Of a DNA stretch of 64,000 bases, positions 1 to 11,322 are shown in pieces. Location: contig JAGPCY010000004.1 in assembly GCA_018057825.1 (NCBI GenBank), positions 248,001 through 312,000 of the forward strand, given 5' to 3'. The notes beneath the pieces were generated by a model that saw only the letters and a list, made by a program, of their open reading frames with translations, ran no database searches and was not told the origin of the DNA. The first letter of the stretch is position 1; every line of letters starts with the position of its first letter. The DNA comes from Kofleriaceae bacterium (GTDB taxonomy: Bacteria > Myxococcota_A > Polyangia > Haliangiales > Haliangiaceae). The translations under genes and the position numbers were made by a program.

Positions 1-125
1 CGCCCGACGGGGTTCATGTCGAGGACCCGGGGATCGCCGAGGAACTCGCGCAGGTAACGGCGCACCGCCGCGGTGGTGGGCGCGGCCGGCGTCCCGAGGT
101 TGATGAGCAGGAGGCCCGTGGACAC
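1..125 (-). CDS. hemH: Ferrochelatase, N-terminal part (cut by window edge)
   Basis: Reading the minus strand from a GTG at 125 gives about 41 residues beginning with the ferrochelatase signature: a hydrophobic strand ending [12 protein letters not shown], then [19 protein letters not shown]. This is the usual N-terminus of HemH, which inserts Fe(II) into protoporphyrin IX to finish heme synthesis. The rest lies outside the window. A weak purine-rich AGG lies a few bases before the start. It is divergent from the gene at 189. The short visible part is highly characteristic; the exact start is less certain. Confidence 0.82.
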   Translation of the reverse strand, partial: MSTGLLLINLGTPAAPTTAAVRRYLREFLGDPRVLDMNPVG

Positions 126-188
126 GACCTCGTGTAGCACGCGCCGCCCTTGCCGAGGATGGTCCGGGATCGAGTAGAGTGCCGGCCT

Positions 189-1325
189 ATGAGCGTCCTC
201 GCCGACGTCTACGGCGACCTCTTGATCGTCCGCCCCCCGGTGCCCGCGACCTGCAACAAGGCCGGCGCCAACTACAAGAGCGAGGTCACGCACCTCGACT
301 ACTCGCCGCGCCGGGCCTACGACGAGTGGCTGTCGATCTGCGACGCGATCGTCGCGTGCGGCGGCGACGCGCTCTACGACTTCGAGGAGGTCGATCAGCC
401 GTTCCTCGGCCACGCCGCCCTCGAGGTCGACGGCGGCGGCGCGATCCGCGCGGTCGGCTCGTCGGAGGTGCTCGGCGATCTCGCCGCGGTCGCGACCGGG
501 CGGGTGTTCACCGCCAACGGCCCCTGGGTCACGCGCGTCGACGGCGCGCTGCGCGCGGTGACCCAGCACATGCTGCCGCACCGGCGCGGCGAGACCGCGT
601 ACTACGAGGCGCTCCTCGGCCGCATCGCCGACGCCGCGGGCCTCGAGCTGACGATCACCGCCAACCCGCACCGGTGGGAAGGCATGGCCGACGTCGCGGT
701 GGTCGGCGAGCGCGTCGTGCTCACCTACGCGGTGCCCGGCCACTACGATCGCGGCGTCGGGCCGAAGTCCGAGCGCAGCTCCCGCGAGGGCGTGGCCTTC
801 GCCGCCGATCACGCTGGCGTCCCCGAGGCGGCTCGGGTCTACGTCGAGCTGGTCTACCCGCACTTCCACGGCGACACCGTCCACTTCGGCGCCCGTCCCG
901 TCGGCGCGCCGCCGGTCCTGGTCCACTACGCCGGCGGGCTGTGGGGCGACGGCCACGACGTCGTCCTGCGCGAGCTCGGCGCGACCGTACCGATCGGGAT
1001 GGACGACGCGGTGCGCGCCTACGCGGGCAACTCGCGACAGGTCGGCGCCGGCGTGCTCGTGCCCGATGGCGTTTCGGAGAGCTTCCTGGCGTCGATGCGC
1101 GGCCTCGGGCTGACCACGCACGCCGTGCCGCTGTTCGAGCTGTTCGGCAAGGCCGGCGGCGGCCCGGCCTGTGCGACGCTCTACCTGCCGCGGTCACTGT
1201 CGCTCCCGCCGCACGCGCCGTTCCGTTACAGCGCCTCGCGCGAGCGAGCCTGGGCCCGCCGTGAGACGATCCCCGAGCGACTCACCGTCGCGGCGGACTT
1301 CTTCCGGGGCCGCTCGCGGGGGTGA
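189..1325 (+). CDS. Guanidino-group-modifying enzyme (arginine deiminase/DDAH superfamily)
   Basis: This 378-residue protein has the pentein fold landmarks of the amidinotransferase/arginine deiminase/DDAH superfamily: FTANGPWV near residues 104-111, [11 protein letters not shown] in the middle, HFHGDTVHF (candidate catalytic His region) and a C-terminal [12 protein letters not shown] with the candidate nucleophile Cys328. Such enzymes act on arginine or methylated arginines through a thiouronium intermediate. Which substrate is used cannot be read from sequence; the family also includes inactive relatives. The ATG at 189 is preferred to an upstream ATG at 150, because the protein-like sequence begins there. 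It is transcribed away from hemH with a 63-nt gap. Confidence 0.75.
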   Translation: MSVLADVYGDLLIVRPPVPATCNKAGANYKSEVTHLDYSPRRAYDEWLSICDAIVACGGDALYDFEEVDQPFLGHAALEVDGGGAIRAVGSSEVLGDLAAVATGRVFTANGPWVTRVDGALRAVTQHMLPHRRGETAYYEALLGRIADAAGLELTITANPHRWEGMADVAVVGERVVLTYAVPGHYDRGVGPKSERSSREGVAFAADHAGVPEAARVYVELVYPHFHGDTVHFGARPVGAPPVLVHYAGGLWGDGHDVVLRELGATVPIGMDDAVRAYAGNSRQVGAGVLVPDGVSESFLASMRGLGLTTHAVPLFELFGKAGGGPACATLYLPRSLSLPPHAPFRYSASRERAWARRETIPERLTVAADFFRGRSRG

Positions 1326-1559
1326 TCCCGGTCCCATGACCCCGGCGAGACCCCCGAAATTGCTGGATTCGCATGGGGAGGCCCGGGGCAGCGCCGGGAT
1401 AGAACCGGGTGAGGCGTGCCAGAAAGTGCGCCAAGGACTGGAAACTGGCCCTCCTTCCCGATAAACACGCACCATCGCATCGCCCGCCTGGGTGGAGGCT
1501 CATCACGACGGCCCCGGGGCGGCCCTGGAAGCACTAGCAACCAAAGGAACGAGACTCCC
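1326..1559. other. Intergenic region upstream of the OmpA/TSP3 gene
   Basis: This 234-bp gap has no convincing gene. It presumably carries the promoter of the OmpA-family gene, but I could not pick -35/-10 boxes. An AAAGGA ribosome binding site lies at 1543-1548, which fixes the ATG at 1560. Confidence 0.5.
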
Positions 1560-2999
<1,440 letters not shown>

Positions 3000-3081
3000 T
3001 TTTTCGAGAACCCGGTGCGTGAAGCGCTGGGGCGGTGGTTTCTACCGGGCGGGTGTCCGGAACCCCGTACGTGACTTTCGG

Positions 3082-3108
3082 AGACCCGGTGCGATGAGCG
3101 CCGGGTCT
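3082..3108 (+). terminator. Candidate terminator after the OmpA gene
   Basis: An 8-bp perfect stem (AGACCCGG at 3082-3089 with CCGGGTCT at 3101-3108) is followed by TCGGCATTTTC. It lies 83 bp past the stop at 2999. The T-run is short, as expected at this GC content. Two related copies of a GGTNTCCGGAACCCCNTACGTGA-like segment flank it (about 3053-3074 and 3126-3147). Confidence 0.5.
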
Positions 3109-3179
3109 TCGGCATTTTCGGACGGGTATCCGGAACCCCTTACGTGAACCAGCGGTCCGGAGACGCGAGAGCCGATCGG

Positions 3180-3362
3180 AGCGGCGTGCGAGGGCGGATG
3201 AGAGGGTGGATGAGGGCGGAGAGGGCAGAGAGGAGAGGGCGGATGAAAGGGTGGATGAGAGGGTGGATGAGAGACTAGAGGGCGGAGAGGAGAGGGCGGA
3301 GAGGAGAGGGCGGATGAGAGGGAGAGGAGAGGGTGGAGAGGAGGGCGGAAGAGGGGGCGGGA
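3180..3362 (+). repeat. Degenerate purine-rich tandem repeat
   Basis: About 180 bp of almost pure purine on the plus strand is built from variants of GGATGAGAGGGT and GGAGAGGAGAGGGC, with units near 12 bp. It lies just before the Trm112-like gene. It can be translated into an Arg/Glu/Gly string, but nothing suggests it is coding. Confidence 0.8.
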
Positions 3363-3400
3363 GGCTTGACGGGGGAGGTGGGGGCGGTCAGCATGCGCGC

Positions 3401-3619
3401 GTGTCGATCGCGCCCGAGTTGTTGTCGATCTTGGCGTGCCCGGAGTCGAAGGCGCCGCTGGTGTTGGGTGAGGAGGGGGGGGCGGCGTTTCTGTTCTGTC
3501 CGACGTCTCGGTTGAAGTACCGGATCGAGGGGGATGTGCCGGTGCTGTTGATCGAGGAGGCGGAGCGACTCGATGAGCGCGCGGCGGCGGGCTTGATGGA
3601 ACGGCTCAAGCGCAGCTAG
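3401..3619 (+). CDS. Trm112/UPF0434-family small protein
   Basis: This 72-residue protein has the Trm112/YcaR pattern: ELLSILACPESKAPL at the start, FLFCPTSRLKYRIEGDVPVLL in the middle and an acidic helical end. In eukaryotes and archaea Trm112 activates SAM methyltransferases; the bacterial UPF0434 proteins are poorly characterised. Only two of the expected zinc-ligand cysteines are seen (ACP, FCP). GTG 3401 is chosen because the reading frame upstream is the purine repeat and the family begins just before ELL. A CCGANN tract begins about 80 bp after its stop. Confidence 0.75.
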   Translation: MSIAPELLSILACPESKAPLVLGEEGGAAFLFCPTSRLKYRIEGDVPVLLIEEAERLDERAAAGLMERLKRS

Positions 3620-3686
3620 GGACGGCGAGGGAGGATCGGGTAGCGCCGGACTGCGAGGAGGCTTCGCGCGCCGGGTGGTCGCGGAG

Positions 3687-4015
3687 AGGAGCCTGTGGCG
3701 AGGCGGAGGCGGAGGAGGAGCGAGGAGCGAGGAGCGAGGAGCGAGGCGGAGGAGGAGGAGCGAGGCGGAGGCGGAGGCGGAGACCGAGACCGAGGCGGAG
3801 TCCGAGTCCGAGTCCGAGGTTGAGGCGGAGGCGGAGACCGAGCCGGAGGCGGAGACCGAGACCGATGCCGAGGCCGAGGCGGAGGCGGAGACCGAGACCG
3901 CGGCCGAGTCCGAGACCGAGACCGAGACCGAGTCCGAGACCGAGTCGGAGTCGGAGTCGGAGACCGAGACCGAGACCGAGTCCGAGACCGAGGTCGAGGC
4001 AGAATCGGGGGGACG
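3687..4015 (+). repeat. Tract 1: CCGANN hexanucleotide repeat
   Basis: About 330 bp of low-complexity sequence. The first third is GAGCGAGGA/GGCGGA-like. From about 3776 it is a regular six-base repeat in which CCGA is constant and the next two bases vary (GA, GG, GT, TG). It lies between the Trm112-like gene (stop 3619) and prs (start 4151). CCGANN is on the plus strand, the sense strand of both neighbours. One frame reads as Glu alternating with Thr/Ala/Ser but has no gene-like beginning. Confidence 0.9.
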
Positions 4016-4150
4016 CTGAGTGCGGCGCGTGATGAGGCTGAGACGATCGCGAGGGCGACGGGTGGGGCGGTTGACCGCCGTCGAGATTTTGAGTAGATCG
4101 CTGGCGACCGTCAGCGCGCTGGCGGGCCACCACTCGCGCCGGAGATCATC

Positions 4151-5098
<948 letters not shown>

Positions 5099-5187
5099 CG
5101 CGGATCTAGTAGCGCGCCGCGCCGAATTCGGGTAAGCATCCCGGCCCCCGGCCCCCGTCCGGGCGCTTCGCACCGCAGAGGATAGTC

Positions 5188-5913
5188 ATGAACGTCGGAC
5201 AGCTCACCGTCTCTCTCCGCACCAGCGCCGGCAAGGGCGCCGCTCACCGGCTGCGCGCCGCCGGCATGGTCCCGGGCGTGTGCTACGGCGAGTCCACCGA
5301 CGGTCGGATCGCCCCGGTCCACGTGACCGTGAACGTCAAGGCGCTCAAGGCCGCGCTCGACCCGGTCCGCAAGCAGAACACCGTCATCTCGCTGTCCATC
5401 GAGGACGGCGGCAAGCCGGTCCGGACGCTGTCGGCGCTGGTCAAGGACTTCCAGATCGACCCGCTGCGGCGCGACGTCACCCACGTCGACCTGCTCGCGA
5501 TCGATCCCAACAAGGAAGTCAACGCGGTGGTGCCGCTCGAGTTCGTCGGCAAGCCGGCCGGCGTCATCAACGGTGGCCTGCTCCACACCGTCATGCGCAC
5601 CGTCGAGATCAAGTCCAAGCCGGCCGACATCCCGGTCAAGCTCGAGCTCGACATCTCGCCCCTCGACATCGGCGACGTGCTCCACGTCTCGGACGTGAAG
5701 CTCCCGGCCGGCGTCAAGGCGGTGACCGCGGGTCGCGAGGCGGTGATCAGCATGTTCGCGCCGGAGGCCGACAAGGCCGCTGAGGCCGCGCCCGACGCGG
5801 CGGCCGCTGCTCCGGCCAAGGACGCCAAGGCGGCTCCGGCCAAGGACGCCAAGGCTGCTCCGGCCAAGGACGCCAAGGCGGCGGCCCCGGCCAAGCCCGC
5901 AGCCAAGAAGTGA
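5188..5913 (+). CDS. rplY: 50S ribosomal protein L25 (CTC type)
   Basis: This 241-residue protein binds 5S rRNA. The N-terminal half is the L25 domain and the second half the TL5/CTC beta domain (VPLEFVGKPAGVINGG, ADIPVKLELDISPLDIGD). The last ~45 residues are an Ala/Pro/Lys/Asp tail with three close copies of an AAPAKDAK unit, probably a disordered extension. The prs-rplY-pth order is widely conserved. ATG 5188 is preceded by AGAGGATAG. Confidence 0.96.
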   Translation: MNVGQLTVSLRTSAGKGAAHRLRAAGMVPGVCYGESTDGRIAPVHVTVNVKALKAALDPVRKQNTVISLSIEDGGKPVRTLSALVKDFQIDPLRRDVTHVDLLAIDPNKEVNAVVPLEFVGKPAGVINGGLLHTVMRTVEIKSKPADIPVKLELDISPLDIGDVLHVSDVKLPAGVKAVTAGREAVISMFAPEADKAAEAAPDAAAAAPAKDAKAAPAKDAKAAPAKDAKAAAPAKPAAKK

Positions 5914-5948
5914 GCGCTGCGGCGCTCGGCGCCGCGCGGAGCTAGCCC

Positions 5949-6584
5949 ATGTGGTTGGTCGTCGGCCTGGGCAACCCGGGCCCGAAGTACGCGCGCAACC
6001 GGCACAACGTCGGCTTCCGCGCCGTCGAGGTCCTGGCCAGTCGCCACGGCCTGGGCGAGCTGCGGTCCGGCGGCAAGCTCGGCGGCGCGACCGCCACCGG
6101 CGTGCTCACCACGCCGCGCGGCCGGGTCAAGGTCGTGCTCCTCGAGCCGATGGAGTTCATGAACCTGTCGGGCTTCGCGGTCCGGCGCGCCGCGACCTTC
6201 TACGGCGTCGACCTCGATCACACCGTGGTTCTCCACGATGAGATCGACCTCGACTTCGGCGTGCTGCGGGTCAAGACCGGCGGTGGCCACGGCGGCCACA
6301 ACGGGCTGCGGTCGATCATCGAGCAGTGCGGCGGCAACGGCTTCGCCCGGATCCGGATCGGCGTCGGCAAGCCCGGCCCCCAGCCCGGCACGGCCGACGG
6401 AGGCCTGCCCAAGGGCAAGGCCGGCGACAAGGACGTGGCCGGCTGGGTCCTGGCCGACTTCCCGACGGCGCACGCCGAGCGGGTCGACGCGCTCTTGGCG
6501 CGCGCGGCCGACGCCACCGAGGCGGTGGTTGGTCTCGGCGTCGGGCCGGCGATGAACGAGTACAACGGAAAGCCCGCGGTCTGA
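5949..6584 (+). CDS. pth: Peptidyl-tRNA hydrolase
   Basis: This 211-residue enzyme recycles peptidyl-tRNA released from stalled ribosomes. The N-terminus shows the Pth signature GLGNPGPKYARNRHNVGF with the catalytic His at residue 19. Further family blocks are PMEFMNLSG, the acidic LHDEIDLDFG and GGHGGHNGLRSI. There is a small insertion (TADGGLPKGKAG) near residue 150. It follows rplY by 35 bp and is probably co-transcribed with it. It converges on the minus-strand gene ending at 6603, only 18 bp away, with no obvious terminator between. Confidence 0.96.
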   Translation: MWLVVGLGNPGPKYARNRHNVGFRAVEVLASRHGLGELRSGGKLGGATATGVLTTPRGRVKVVLLEPMEFMNLSGFAVRRAATFYGVDLDHTVVLHDEIDLDFGVLRVKTGGGHGGHNGLRSIIEQCGGNGFARIRIGVGKPGPQPGTADGGLPKGKAGDKDVAGWVLADFPTAHAERVDALLARAADATEAVVGLGVGPAMNEYNGKPAV

Positions 6585-6602
6585 GCGCGAGCCGCGCGTG
6601 CC

Positions 6603-8192
6603 CTACCGTCCGCCCCAGAGCTGGGCTCCGATCGCCAGGCCGAGCCAGGTGGCCTCGCCGCTGGCCTGGTAGGTCAGGCCGACGAAGGGCCCGGCGCCAG
6701 CGCGCACCGCTCCCCAGTAGCGGCGGTCGCGGCCGAGGCGGAGCCCGAGGAAGGCCTGGGCTTGGTCGGCCAGGCCGGTCACCGGCTCGGCGTCGGCGTC
6801 GGCGTCGACGTCGGTCAGGTGCCAGGTCAGCCCGGCGCGCGCCAGGACCCGCACCCCGCCGACCGGCGCCTCGACCGTCACCTCGACCGGGAGGTCGACC
6901 GTGGTGAGGCCGCGCGGGCCACCGAGGCCAACGCCGCCGGTGACCGCGACCAGGGCGCCGCCGCGGCGGAGCGCCAGGCCGAGCGCGTGGAGGTCGAGGT
7001 CGACGGTGCCGCCGTCCTCGTATCCGGCGCGTAGATCGAGGCCGCCGAGGTAGCCGAGCCCCGGTCCGCTCCGCCCGAGCCCGGCCCGCACCCGCAGCCC
7101 GCCGCTGGCCGCGATCGCGCCGCCTTCGGTCGGCGCCGCCCCGCGCGCGTCGAGCTCGATGGCCAGCGCGTGGGCGCGCCCGTCGCCGGCCAGGGGCGCG
7201 CTCGGGTCCGGCGACGCGAAGGCCACCGCGGGCCCGCCGGTGCGCGCGTCGAGCCAGGCTCGCACCTCGCCGGCGACCGTGGCCCCGGCGCCGCCCGGCT
7301 CGTGCAGGAGATCGTGGGCCAGGCCGGGGTACAGCCGCAGCGTGCGATCGTCGCCGCCCGCGCGCCGCACCAGGTCGCGGCTGCCGGCCGGCCCGGTCAG
7401 GCGATCGGCGGTGCCGTGGAGCGCCAGGAGCGGCACCGTCAGCGCGTGGGGCCGCGCCCACACCCGCGCGACGCCGTCGAGGGCCGCGCGCGCGGTCCGG
7501 GCCGGGCCGGGCGGCGCGTACACCAGCGGATCGGCGTCGAGCTGCGCCGCCATCGTCGGGTCCGACGAGAAGTTGCCGTGGGGCGTGGCCAGGATGCGCG
7601 CGTCGGGGCTCACGCCTGCGATCGTGCGGATCAGCGCGGCCTCGAGGGGCGGCGCCGGAAACGCCAGGGCCGGCGCCGACAGCACGAGCCCTGCGAGCGT
7701 CGCGTCGCGCTCGAGCCCGTACAGCGTCGCGATCAGGCCGCCCAGGCTGTGACCGAGGAGGAACACCGGGCGTCCCGGCTCGGCGGCCCGCACCACCGCC
7801 ATCACGCGGTCGAGATCATCCAGGTACGCGTCGATCGAGGGCGACGAGACCCGCGGTCCCGCCGAGCGGCCATGACCGCGCATGTCCAGGGCCCAGACCG
7901 CGTAGCCCGCGTCGACCAGCCGGCGCGCGAGGTCGCCGTAGCGCGCGCCGTGATCGGCCAGGCCGTGGTGGATCACCAGCACGCCCCGCGGCGGCGCCGC
8001 GGTCGGACGCCAGGCCTGGAGGTACAGCGCCGGGCCATCGCCGGCGACCGCCTGTTCGTGCCACGCGATCGCGGCGGTCGCCGCCGGGGCGGGGCCGCGC
8101 AGCCGCCGGCCGGGGTCGGGGAGGCGCCCACCGCAGGCCGTGGCGGCGAGGGCGAGGGTCGGGACGAGGGTGAGGGCGCGCCGGTGAAGCAT
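6603..8192 (-). CDS. Lipoprotein lipase (monoacylglycerol-lipase type) fused to a C-terminal beta-rich domain
   Basis: This 529-residue protein starts with a lipoprotein-like signal (ALAATAC, Cys20). Residues ~40-320 are an alpha/beta hydrolase of the PldB/monoglyceride lipase group: HHGLADHGARYGDLA, LDMRGHGRS, the nucleophile elbow GHSLGG (Ser149), Asp263 in HGTADRL and His293 in LAHDLLHE. From about 330 to the end the sequence changes to alternating Gly/Ala/aromatic strands, with the look of a small membrane beta-barrel ending in a strand-like IGAQLWGGR. ATG 8192 is chosen for the signal peptide; the open frame runs much further upstream, antisense to the next gene. The barrel assignment is an inference. 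Confidence 0.75.
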   Translation of the reverse strand: MLHRRALTLVPTLALAATACGGRLPDPGRRLRGPAPAATAAIAWHEQAVAGDGPALYLQAWRPTAAPPRGVLVIHHGLADHGARYGDLARRLVDAGYAVWALDMRGHGRSAGPRVSSPSIDAYLDDLDRVMAVVRAAEPGRPVFLLGHSLGGLIATLYGLERDATLAGLVLSAPALAFPAPPLEAALIRTIAGVSPDARILATPHGNFSSDPTMAAQLDADPLVYAPPGPARTARAALDGVARVWARPHALTVPLLALHGTADRLTGPAGSRDLVRRAGGDDRTLRLYPGLAHDLLHEPGGAGATVAGEVRAWLDARTGGPAVAFASPDPSAPLAGDGRAHALAIELDARGAAPTEGGAIAASGGLRVRAGLGRSGPGLGYLGGLDLRAGYEDGGTVDLDLHALGLALRRGGALVAVTGGVGLGGPRGLTTVDLPVEVTVEAPVGGVRVLARAGLTWHLTDVDADADAEPVTGLADQAQAFLGLRLGRDRRYWGAVRAGAGPFVGLTYQASGEATWLGLAIGAQLWGGR

Positions 8193-8269
8193 GGCGGCCA
8201 CCCTAGGGAGTGTGGTTGGCGCCGGCGATAGGCCAGGTGGCCTACGCCCGGGGGAGGCGCGCGCGGCGG

Positions 8270-9799
8270 TCAGCCGGGCTCGAGGAGGCCGAGCTCCATC
8301 GCCCGCAGCGCGACGCCGGCGCGGCTGGCGACGCCGAGCTTGTCGAACACGTGGCTCACGTGGTGCTGGACGGTCTTGGCGCTGATCGCGAGCAGCCGGG
8401 CGATCTCGGGGTTGGTGCGCCCGATCGCGACCAGGCGCAGGACCTCGACCTCGCGCGACGACAACCCGGCCGGCCACGGGGTCGCAGGGGGCGGCGCGCC
8501 GGCGTCGGCCAGCGTGGCCTCGACCACCCGCGGATCGAGGCGGCCGGCGCGCGCCAGCTCGGCGAGCGTGGTGGCGGCGACGTCCGGCGACCACCGCGGG
8601 CGATGGGGTCGATCGGCGCGAAGCGCGGCCCACACGTCGGCCACCGCGAGCACGCGCGCCGTCAGCGGCAGGGCGTCGGCGCGGGCGCCGCGGTGATAGC
8701 CCGAGCCGTCCTGGCGCTCGTGATGGCGGCCGACCAGCCGCGCGGCCTCGGCCAGGGGCGCGGCGACCGCGACCAGGCGCTCGCCGACCGCGGCGTGATC
8801 TTCGACCCGCGCGCGCTCGATCGCGTCGAGGGGGCCGGGGCGCTCCCAGGTCCCGAGCGCGATCCCGATCGCGCCCAGGTCGTGGAGCAGGGCGGCGCGG
8901 TGGAGCGCCGTGGCCTCGCCGGCCGGCACGCCGAGCGCCGCGCCGACCCGCCCGGCGATCCCGGCGACCGCCTCGCTGTGGCCGAGCGTCCACGGCGAGC
9001 GCACGTCGACGAACCGCGCGAAGGCCGTGCACACCGCGTCGATGCGGGCGGCGTCGGCGCGCCGCGCTGCGCCGGGCTCGGCGTCGAGGAACGCGGTCCA
9101 GGCCGACGGCCCATCGAGCGCGGGCGGCGGCAGCCGGAGGTACACCTCGACCAGCGCCGGATCGAGCTGCCCGCCGGCGCGCCGGCGGAGCGCGTCGGCC
9201 AGGTCGTCGCGATCGAGCAGGCGAGCGAGCTGGTCTCCCAGATCCGCGACGGCGATCACCCGCGCCGCCACCGAGATGTCGTCGCCGCGCAGCCCGACCG
9301 GCAGCCCCCGGCCGTCGAAGCGCTCGAAGATCTCGGTCAAGGCGCGGCCGACCCCGGGCGGTAGCCCGATCGGCGCGACCAGCAGCAGCGCGGCGTCGCA
9401 GGCCGCCCGACGGTGGGCGGCGCGGGTCCCGGGCGCGGCCAGGGCCCGCGCGATCGTGGCGGCGCGGTGCGCGCGGCTGCCCCCGAGGTCGCGCCACAGC
9501 CGGCCGACCGCGTCCAGGCTCGAGCTGCTGTCGGACGGCAAGAGGGTCCGCCGCAGGTCGATGTCGTCGCCGCCCGCCACCCGGGCCTCCTCGTGGGCGT
9601 AGCCGGTGCAGCCGATGAACCGCAGGACCGCCGCGTAGTAGACGTCGGCGCAGGTCGCGCCATCGAGCCCGGCCGCCGTCGCCAGCGCGGTGGCCGCGAT
9701 CGCGGTGCGCACGGTCTTCTCGAGCGGGAACCCGTTGGCCAGGTCGGTGGCCAGGGACATCGCGCCCAAGAGCTCGGCCAGCCGGGGGGCCGCGGACAT
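8270..9799 (-). CDS. HD-GYP-type phosphohydrolase with C-terminal LuxR DNA-binding domain
   Basis: This 509-residue protein seems to hold two HD-type halves. The N-terminal half looks degenerate. The second, from about residue 250, has LLHDLGAIG and [11 protein letters not shown], close to HD-GYP (HHE-DGSGYP) but with GYH. Residues ~430-505 form a LuxR/GerE helix-turn-helix ([17 protein letters not shown] ... [15 protein letters not shown]). HD-GYP domains usually degrade cyclic di-GMP; joined to a LuxR domain, it may be a regulator gated by a nucleotide or another ligand. No receiver domain is seen. It is upstream of the lipase gene on the same strand and divergent from rpsF. Confidence 0.8.
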   Translation of the reverse strand: MSAAPRLAELLGAMSLATDLANGFPLEKTVRTAIAATALATAAGLDGATCADVYYAAVLRFIGCTGYAHEEARVAGGDDIDLRRTLLPSDSSSSLDAVGRLWRDLGGSRAHRAATIARALAAPGTRAAHRRAACDAALLLVAPIGLPPGVGRALTEIFERFDGRGLPVGLRGDDISVAARVIAVADLGDQLARLLDRDDLADALRRRAGGQLDPALVEVYLRLPPPALDGPSAWTAFLDAEPGAARRADAARIDAVCTAFARFVDVRSPWTLGHSEAVAGIAGRVGAALGVPAGEATALHRAALLHDLGAIGIALGTWERPGPLDAIERARVEDHAAVGERLVAVAAPLAEAARLVGRHHERQDGSGYHRGARADALPLTARVLAVADVWAALRADRPHRPRWSPDVAATTLAELARAGRLDPRVVEATLADAGAPPPATPWPAGLSSREVEVLRLVAIGRTNPEIARLLAISAKTVQHHVSHVFDKLGVASRAGVALRAMELGLLEPG

Positions 9800-9914
9800 G
9801 GTCCCGTATACCGCGGCGGGGGCCGAACCTGCCGGAACCGCGGGCAGGTCGGTCCCCGCGGCGGGGGTTGATCCGGGCCCACGCCTCTGCTACAAGCCGC
9901 GCCTCACCTCGCTC

Positions 9915-9931
9915 GCCCGTCCTGGGCGGGC
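9915..9931 (+). promoter_or_regulatory. Small hairpin in the rpsF leader
   Basis: A 5-bp GC stem (9915-9919 with 9927-9931, 7-nt loop) lies about 20 nt before rpsF, just ahead of its GAGGAAG ribosome binding site (9941-9947). Many bacteria carry an S6:S18-binding leader RNA here that autoregulates the operon. This hairpin is short, and I cannot confirm the conserved CCG bulge, so the link is tentative. Confidence 0.25.
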
Positions 9932-9952
9932 CTCACCCGAGAGGAAGCCCAG

Positions 9953-10459
9953 ATGGCAAGACTGCAGAGCCTCCGCGACGCGCCGGGCACGTCGCGCGAG
10001 TACGAGACCGTGTACATCCTGCGCCCGAACACCGCCAACGATGGCGTCGCCGAGATCAACGCCAAGGTCAAGGGGATCATCGAGGGCATGGGCGGCAAGA
10101 TCCTCAAGGTCGACAACTGGGGCAAGCGTCGGCTCGCCTACGAAGTGGCCAAGGAGCGCAAGGGCATCTACCTGTACTGGCGCTACCTGGCGACCGCCGG
10201 CGTGGTCGAGGAAGCCGAGCGCAACCTGCGCATGCTCGACCTGGTGATCCGGTTCATGACCGTCCGCCTCGACGAGTCGATCGATCCCAACGCTCGCCCG
10301 AGCGAGATCGACGACGGCGCCTACGAGCGCGCCGCGACCACCGCGGCCGACGAGGAGGACCTGTTCCTGTCGCGTGGCGGTGACGCCGCGCCCGCCGGGG
10401 ACGACGACGACGAGTACGAGAACCCGGTGGCCGAGGCCCCCGGTGGTCAGGAGAACTGA
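9953..10459 (+). CDS. rpsF: 30S ribosomal protein S6
   Basis: This 168-residue protein is longer than the usual ~100-135. The core is typical: [40 protein letters not shown] and [14 protein letters not shown]. About 60 C-terminal residues form an acidic Asp/Glu-rich tail (DDDDEYENP), which is common in S6 and variable between species. It binds S18 in the platform of the 30S subunit. It starts the rpsF-rpsR-rplI operon with a good GAGGAAG site 5 nt before the ATG. Confidence 0.96.
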   Translation: MARLQSLRDAPGTSREYETVYILRPNTANDGVAEINAKVKGIIEGMGGKILKVDNWGKRRLAYEVAKERKGIYLYWRYLATAGVVEEAERNLRMLDLVIRFMTVRLDESIDPNARPSEIDDGAYERAATTAADEEDLFLSRGGDAAPAGDDDDEYENPVAEAPGGQEN

Positions 10460-10461
10460 AG

Positions 10462-10764
10462 ATGTCGCGCATCGACGAAGACCTCGACGACAAGGGCGAT
10501 GATCGCCGCGGCGGCAAGGGCGCCCGGGGCGGTGGCGGCGGCGGTGGCATGAACCGCCGCAAGGTGTGCCGGTTCTGCGCCGAGACCACCACCCTCATCG
10601 ACTACAAGAACCCGCAGCTCTTGCGCAGCTTCGTGACCGACCGCGGCAAGATGGTGCCGCGCCGGATCAGCGGCTCGTGCGCCAAGCACCAGCGCGCGAT
10701 CTCGGTCGCGGTCCGCCGCGCCCGCATGCTCGCGCTCCTGCCGATCACGGTCGGCGGGGAGTGA
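10462..10764 (+). CDS. rpsR: 30S ribosomal protein S18 with Cys/His zinc-ribbon residues
   Basis: This 100-residue protein has a glycine-rich disordered N-terminus (~28 residues), then the S18 core: [63 protein letters not shown] and CAKH supply a possible Cys3His zinc site, the C+ form known for some S18 proteins. It starts 2 nt after rpsF and is followed after 10 nt by rplI. Confidence 0.96.
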   Translation: MSRIDEDLDDKGDDRRGGKGARGGGGGGGMNRRKVCRFCAETTTLIDYKNPQLLRSFVTDRGKMVPRRISGSCAKHQRAISVAVRRARMLALLPITVGGE

Positions 10765-10774
10765 GGAGGACGCC

Positions 10775-11230
10775 ATGGCCATGCAGATCATCCTGACCCA
10801 GGACGTCCCCAACCTCGGCTCGGCCGGGGAGCTGGTGTCGGTCAAACCCGGCTACGGGCGCAACTACCTGGTGCCGCGCGGCCTGGCGGTCAGCGCCACC
10901 GCGGCCAACGTCCACAAGCTCGAGCACGACAAGCGCGTGATCGCCAAGAAGGTGGCCAAGGAGAAGGCCAAGGCCGAGGCGATCGCCGAGAAGATCAGCG
11001 CGATGACCCTCCAGTTCGACCGCCAGGTCGGCGAAGAGGACAAGCTGTTCGGCTCGGTGACCAGCCGCGACGTCGCCGAGATGCTGAAGAAGAACGGCGT
11101 CGAGATCGACCACCGCTGGGTGGTGCTCGACCAGCCGGTCAAGGCCCTCGGCAAGTACGAGGTCCAGGTCAAGCTGGGCAGCGGCGTGTCGGCGACCGTG
11201 AAGTTCTTCGTCGTCTCCAAGGCGAAGTAG
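10775..11230 (+). CDS. rplI: 50S ribosomal protein L9
   Basis: This 151-residue protein has the two-domain L9 layout. The N-terminal rRNA-binding domain carries LGSAGELVSVKPGYGRNYLVPRGLA. A long Lys/Ala/Glu helix (residues ~55-75) leads to the C-terminal domain with DKLFGSVTSRDVAEML. It is the last gene of the rpsF operon. In many bacteria dnaB follows; here dnaB lies 7.4 kb away on the other strand. A terminator-like hairpin and CCGANN tract 2 follow the stop. Confidence 0.97.
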   Translation: MAMQIILTQDVPNLGSAGELVSVKPGYGRNYLVPRGLAVSATAANVHKLEHDKRVIAKKVAKEKAKAEAIAEKISAMTLQFDRQVGEEDKLFGSVTSRDVAEMLKKNGVEIDHRWVVLDQPVKALGKYEVQVKLGSGVSATVKFFVVSKAK

Positions 11231-11256
11231 TCGGTCGACGGCCGGCAGGCGATTGG

Positions 11257-11292
11257 CGGCGCGGTCCTGACGGATCGCGCCGTCGGCGTTTT
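11257..11292 (+). terminator. Terminator of the rpsF-rpsR-rplI operon
   Basis: An 11-bp stem with one G-U pair (CGGCGCGGTCC at 11257-11267 with GGATCGCGCCG at 11272-11282) encloses the 4-nt loop TGAC and is followed by TCGGCGTTTTC. It begins 26 nt after the rplI stop. The position and stem strength make an intrinsic terminator likely despite the short T-run. Confidence 0.65.
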
Positions 11293-11322
11293 CGGAGGAA
11301 GGCGCGGGCGGAGCGGGGAGGG

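Noticed and set aside
3675-4019. Open frame encoding Glu alternating with Thr/Ala/Ser
   Set aside because: It is the translation of CCGANN tract 1. The frame has no gene-like N-terminus, and tracts on other strands give different peptides (Ser-Val, Leu-Gly, Pro-Arg), as expected for non-coding repeats.
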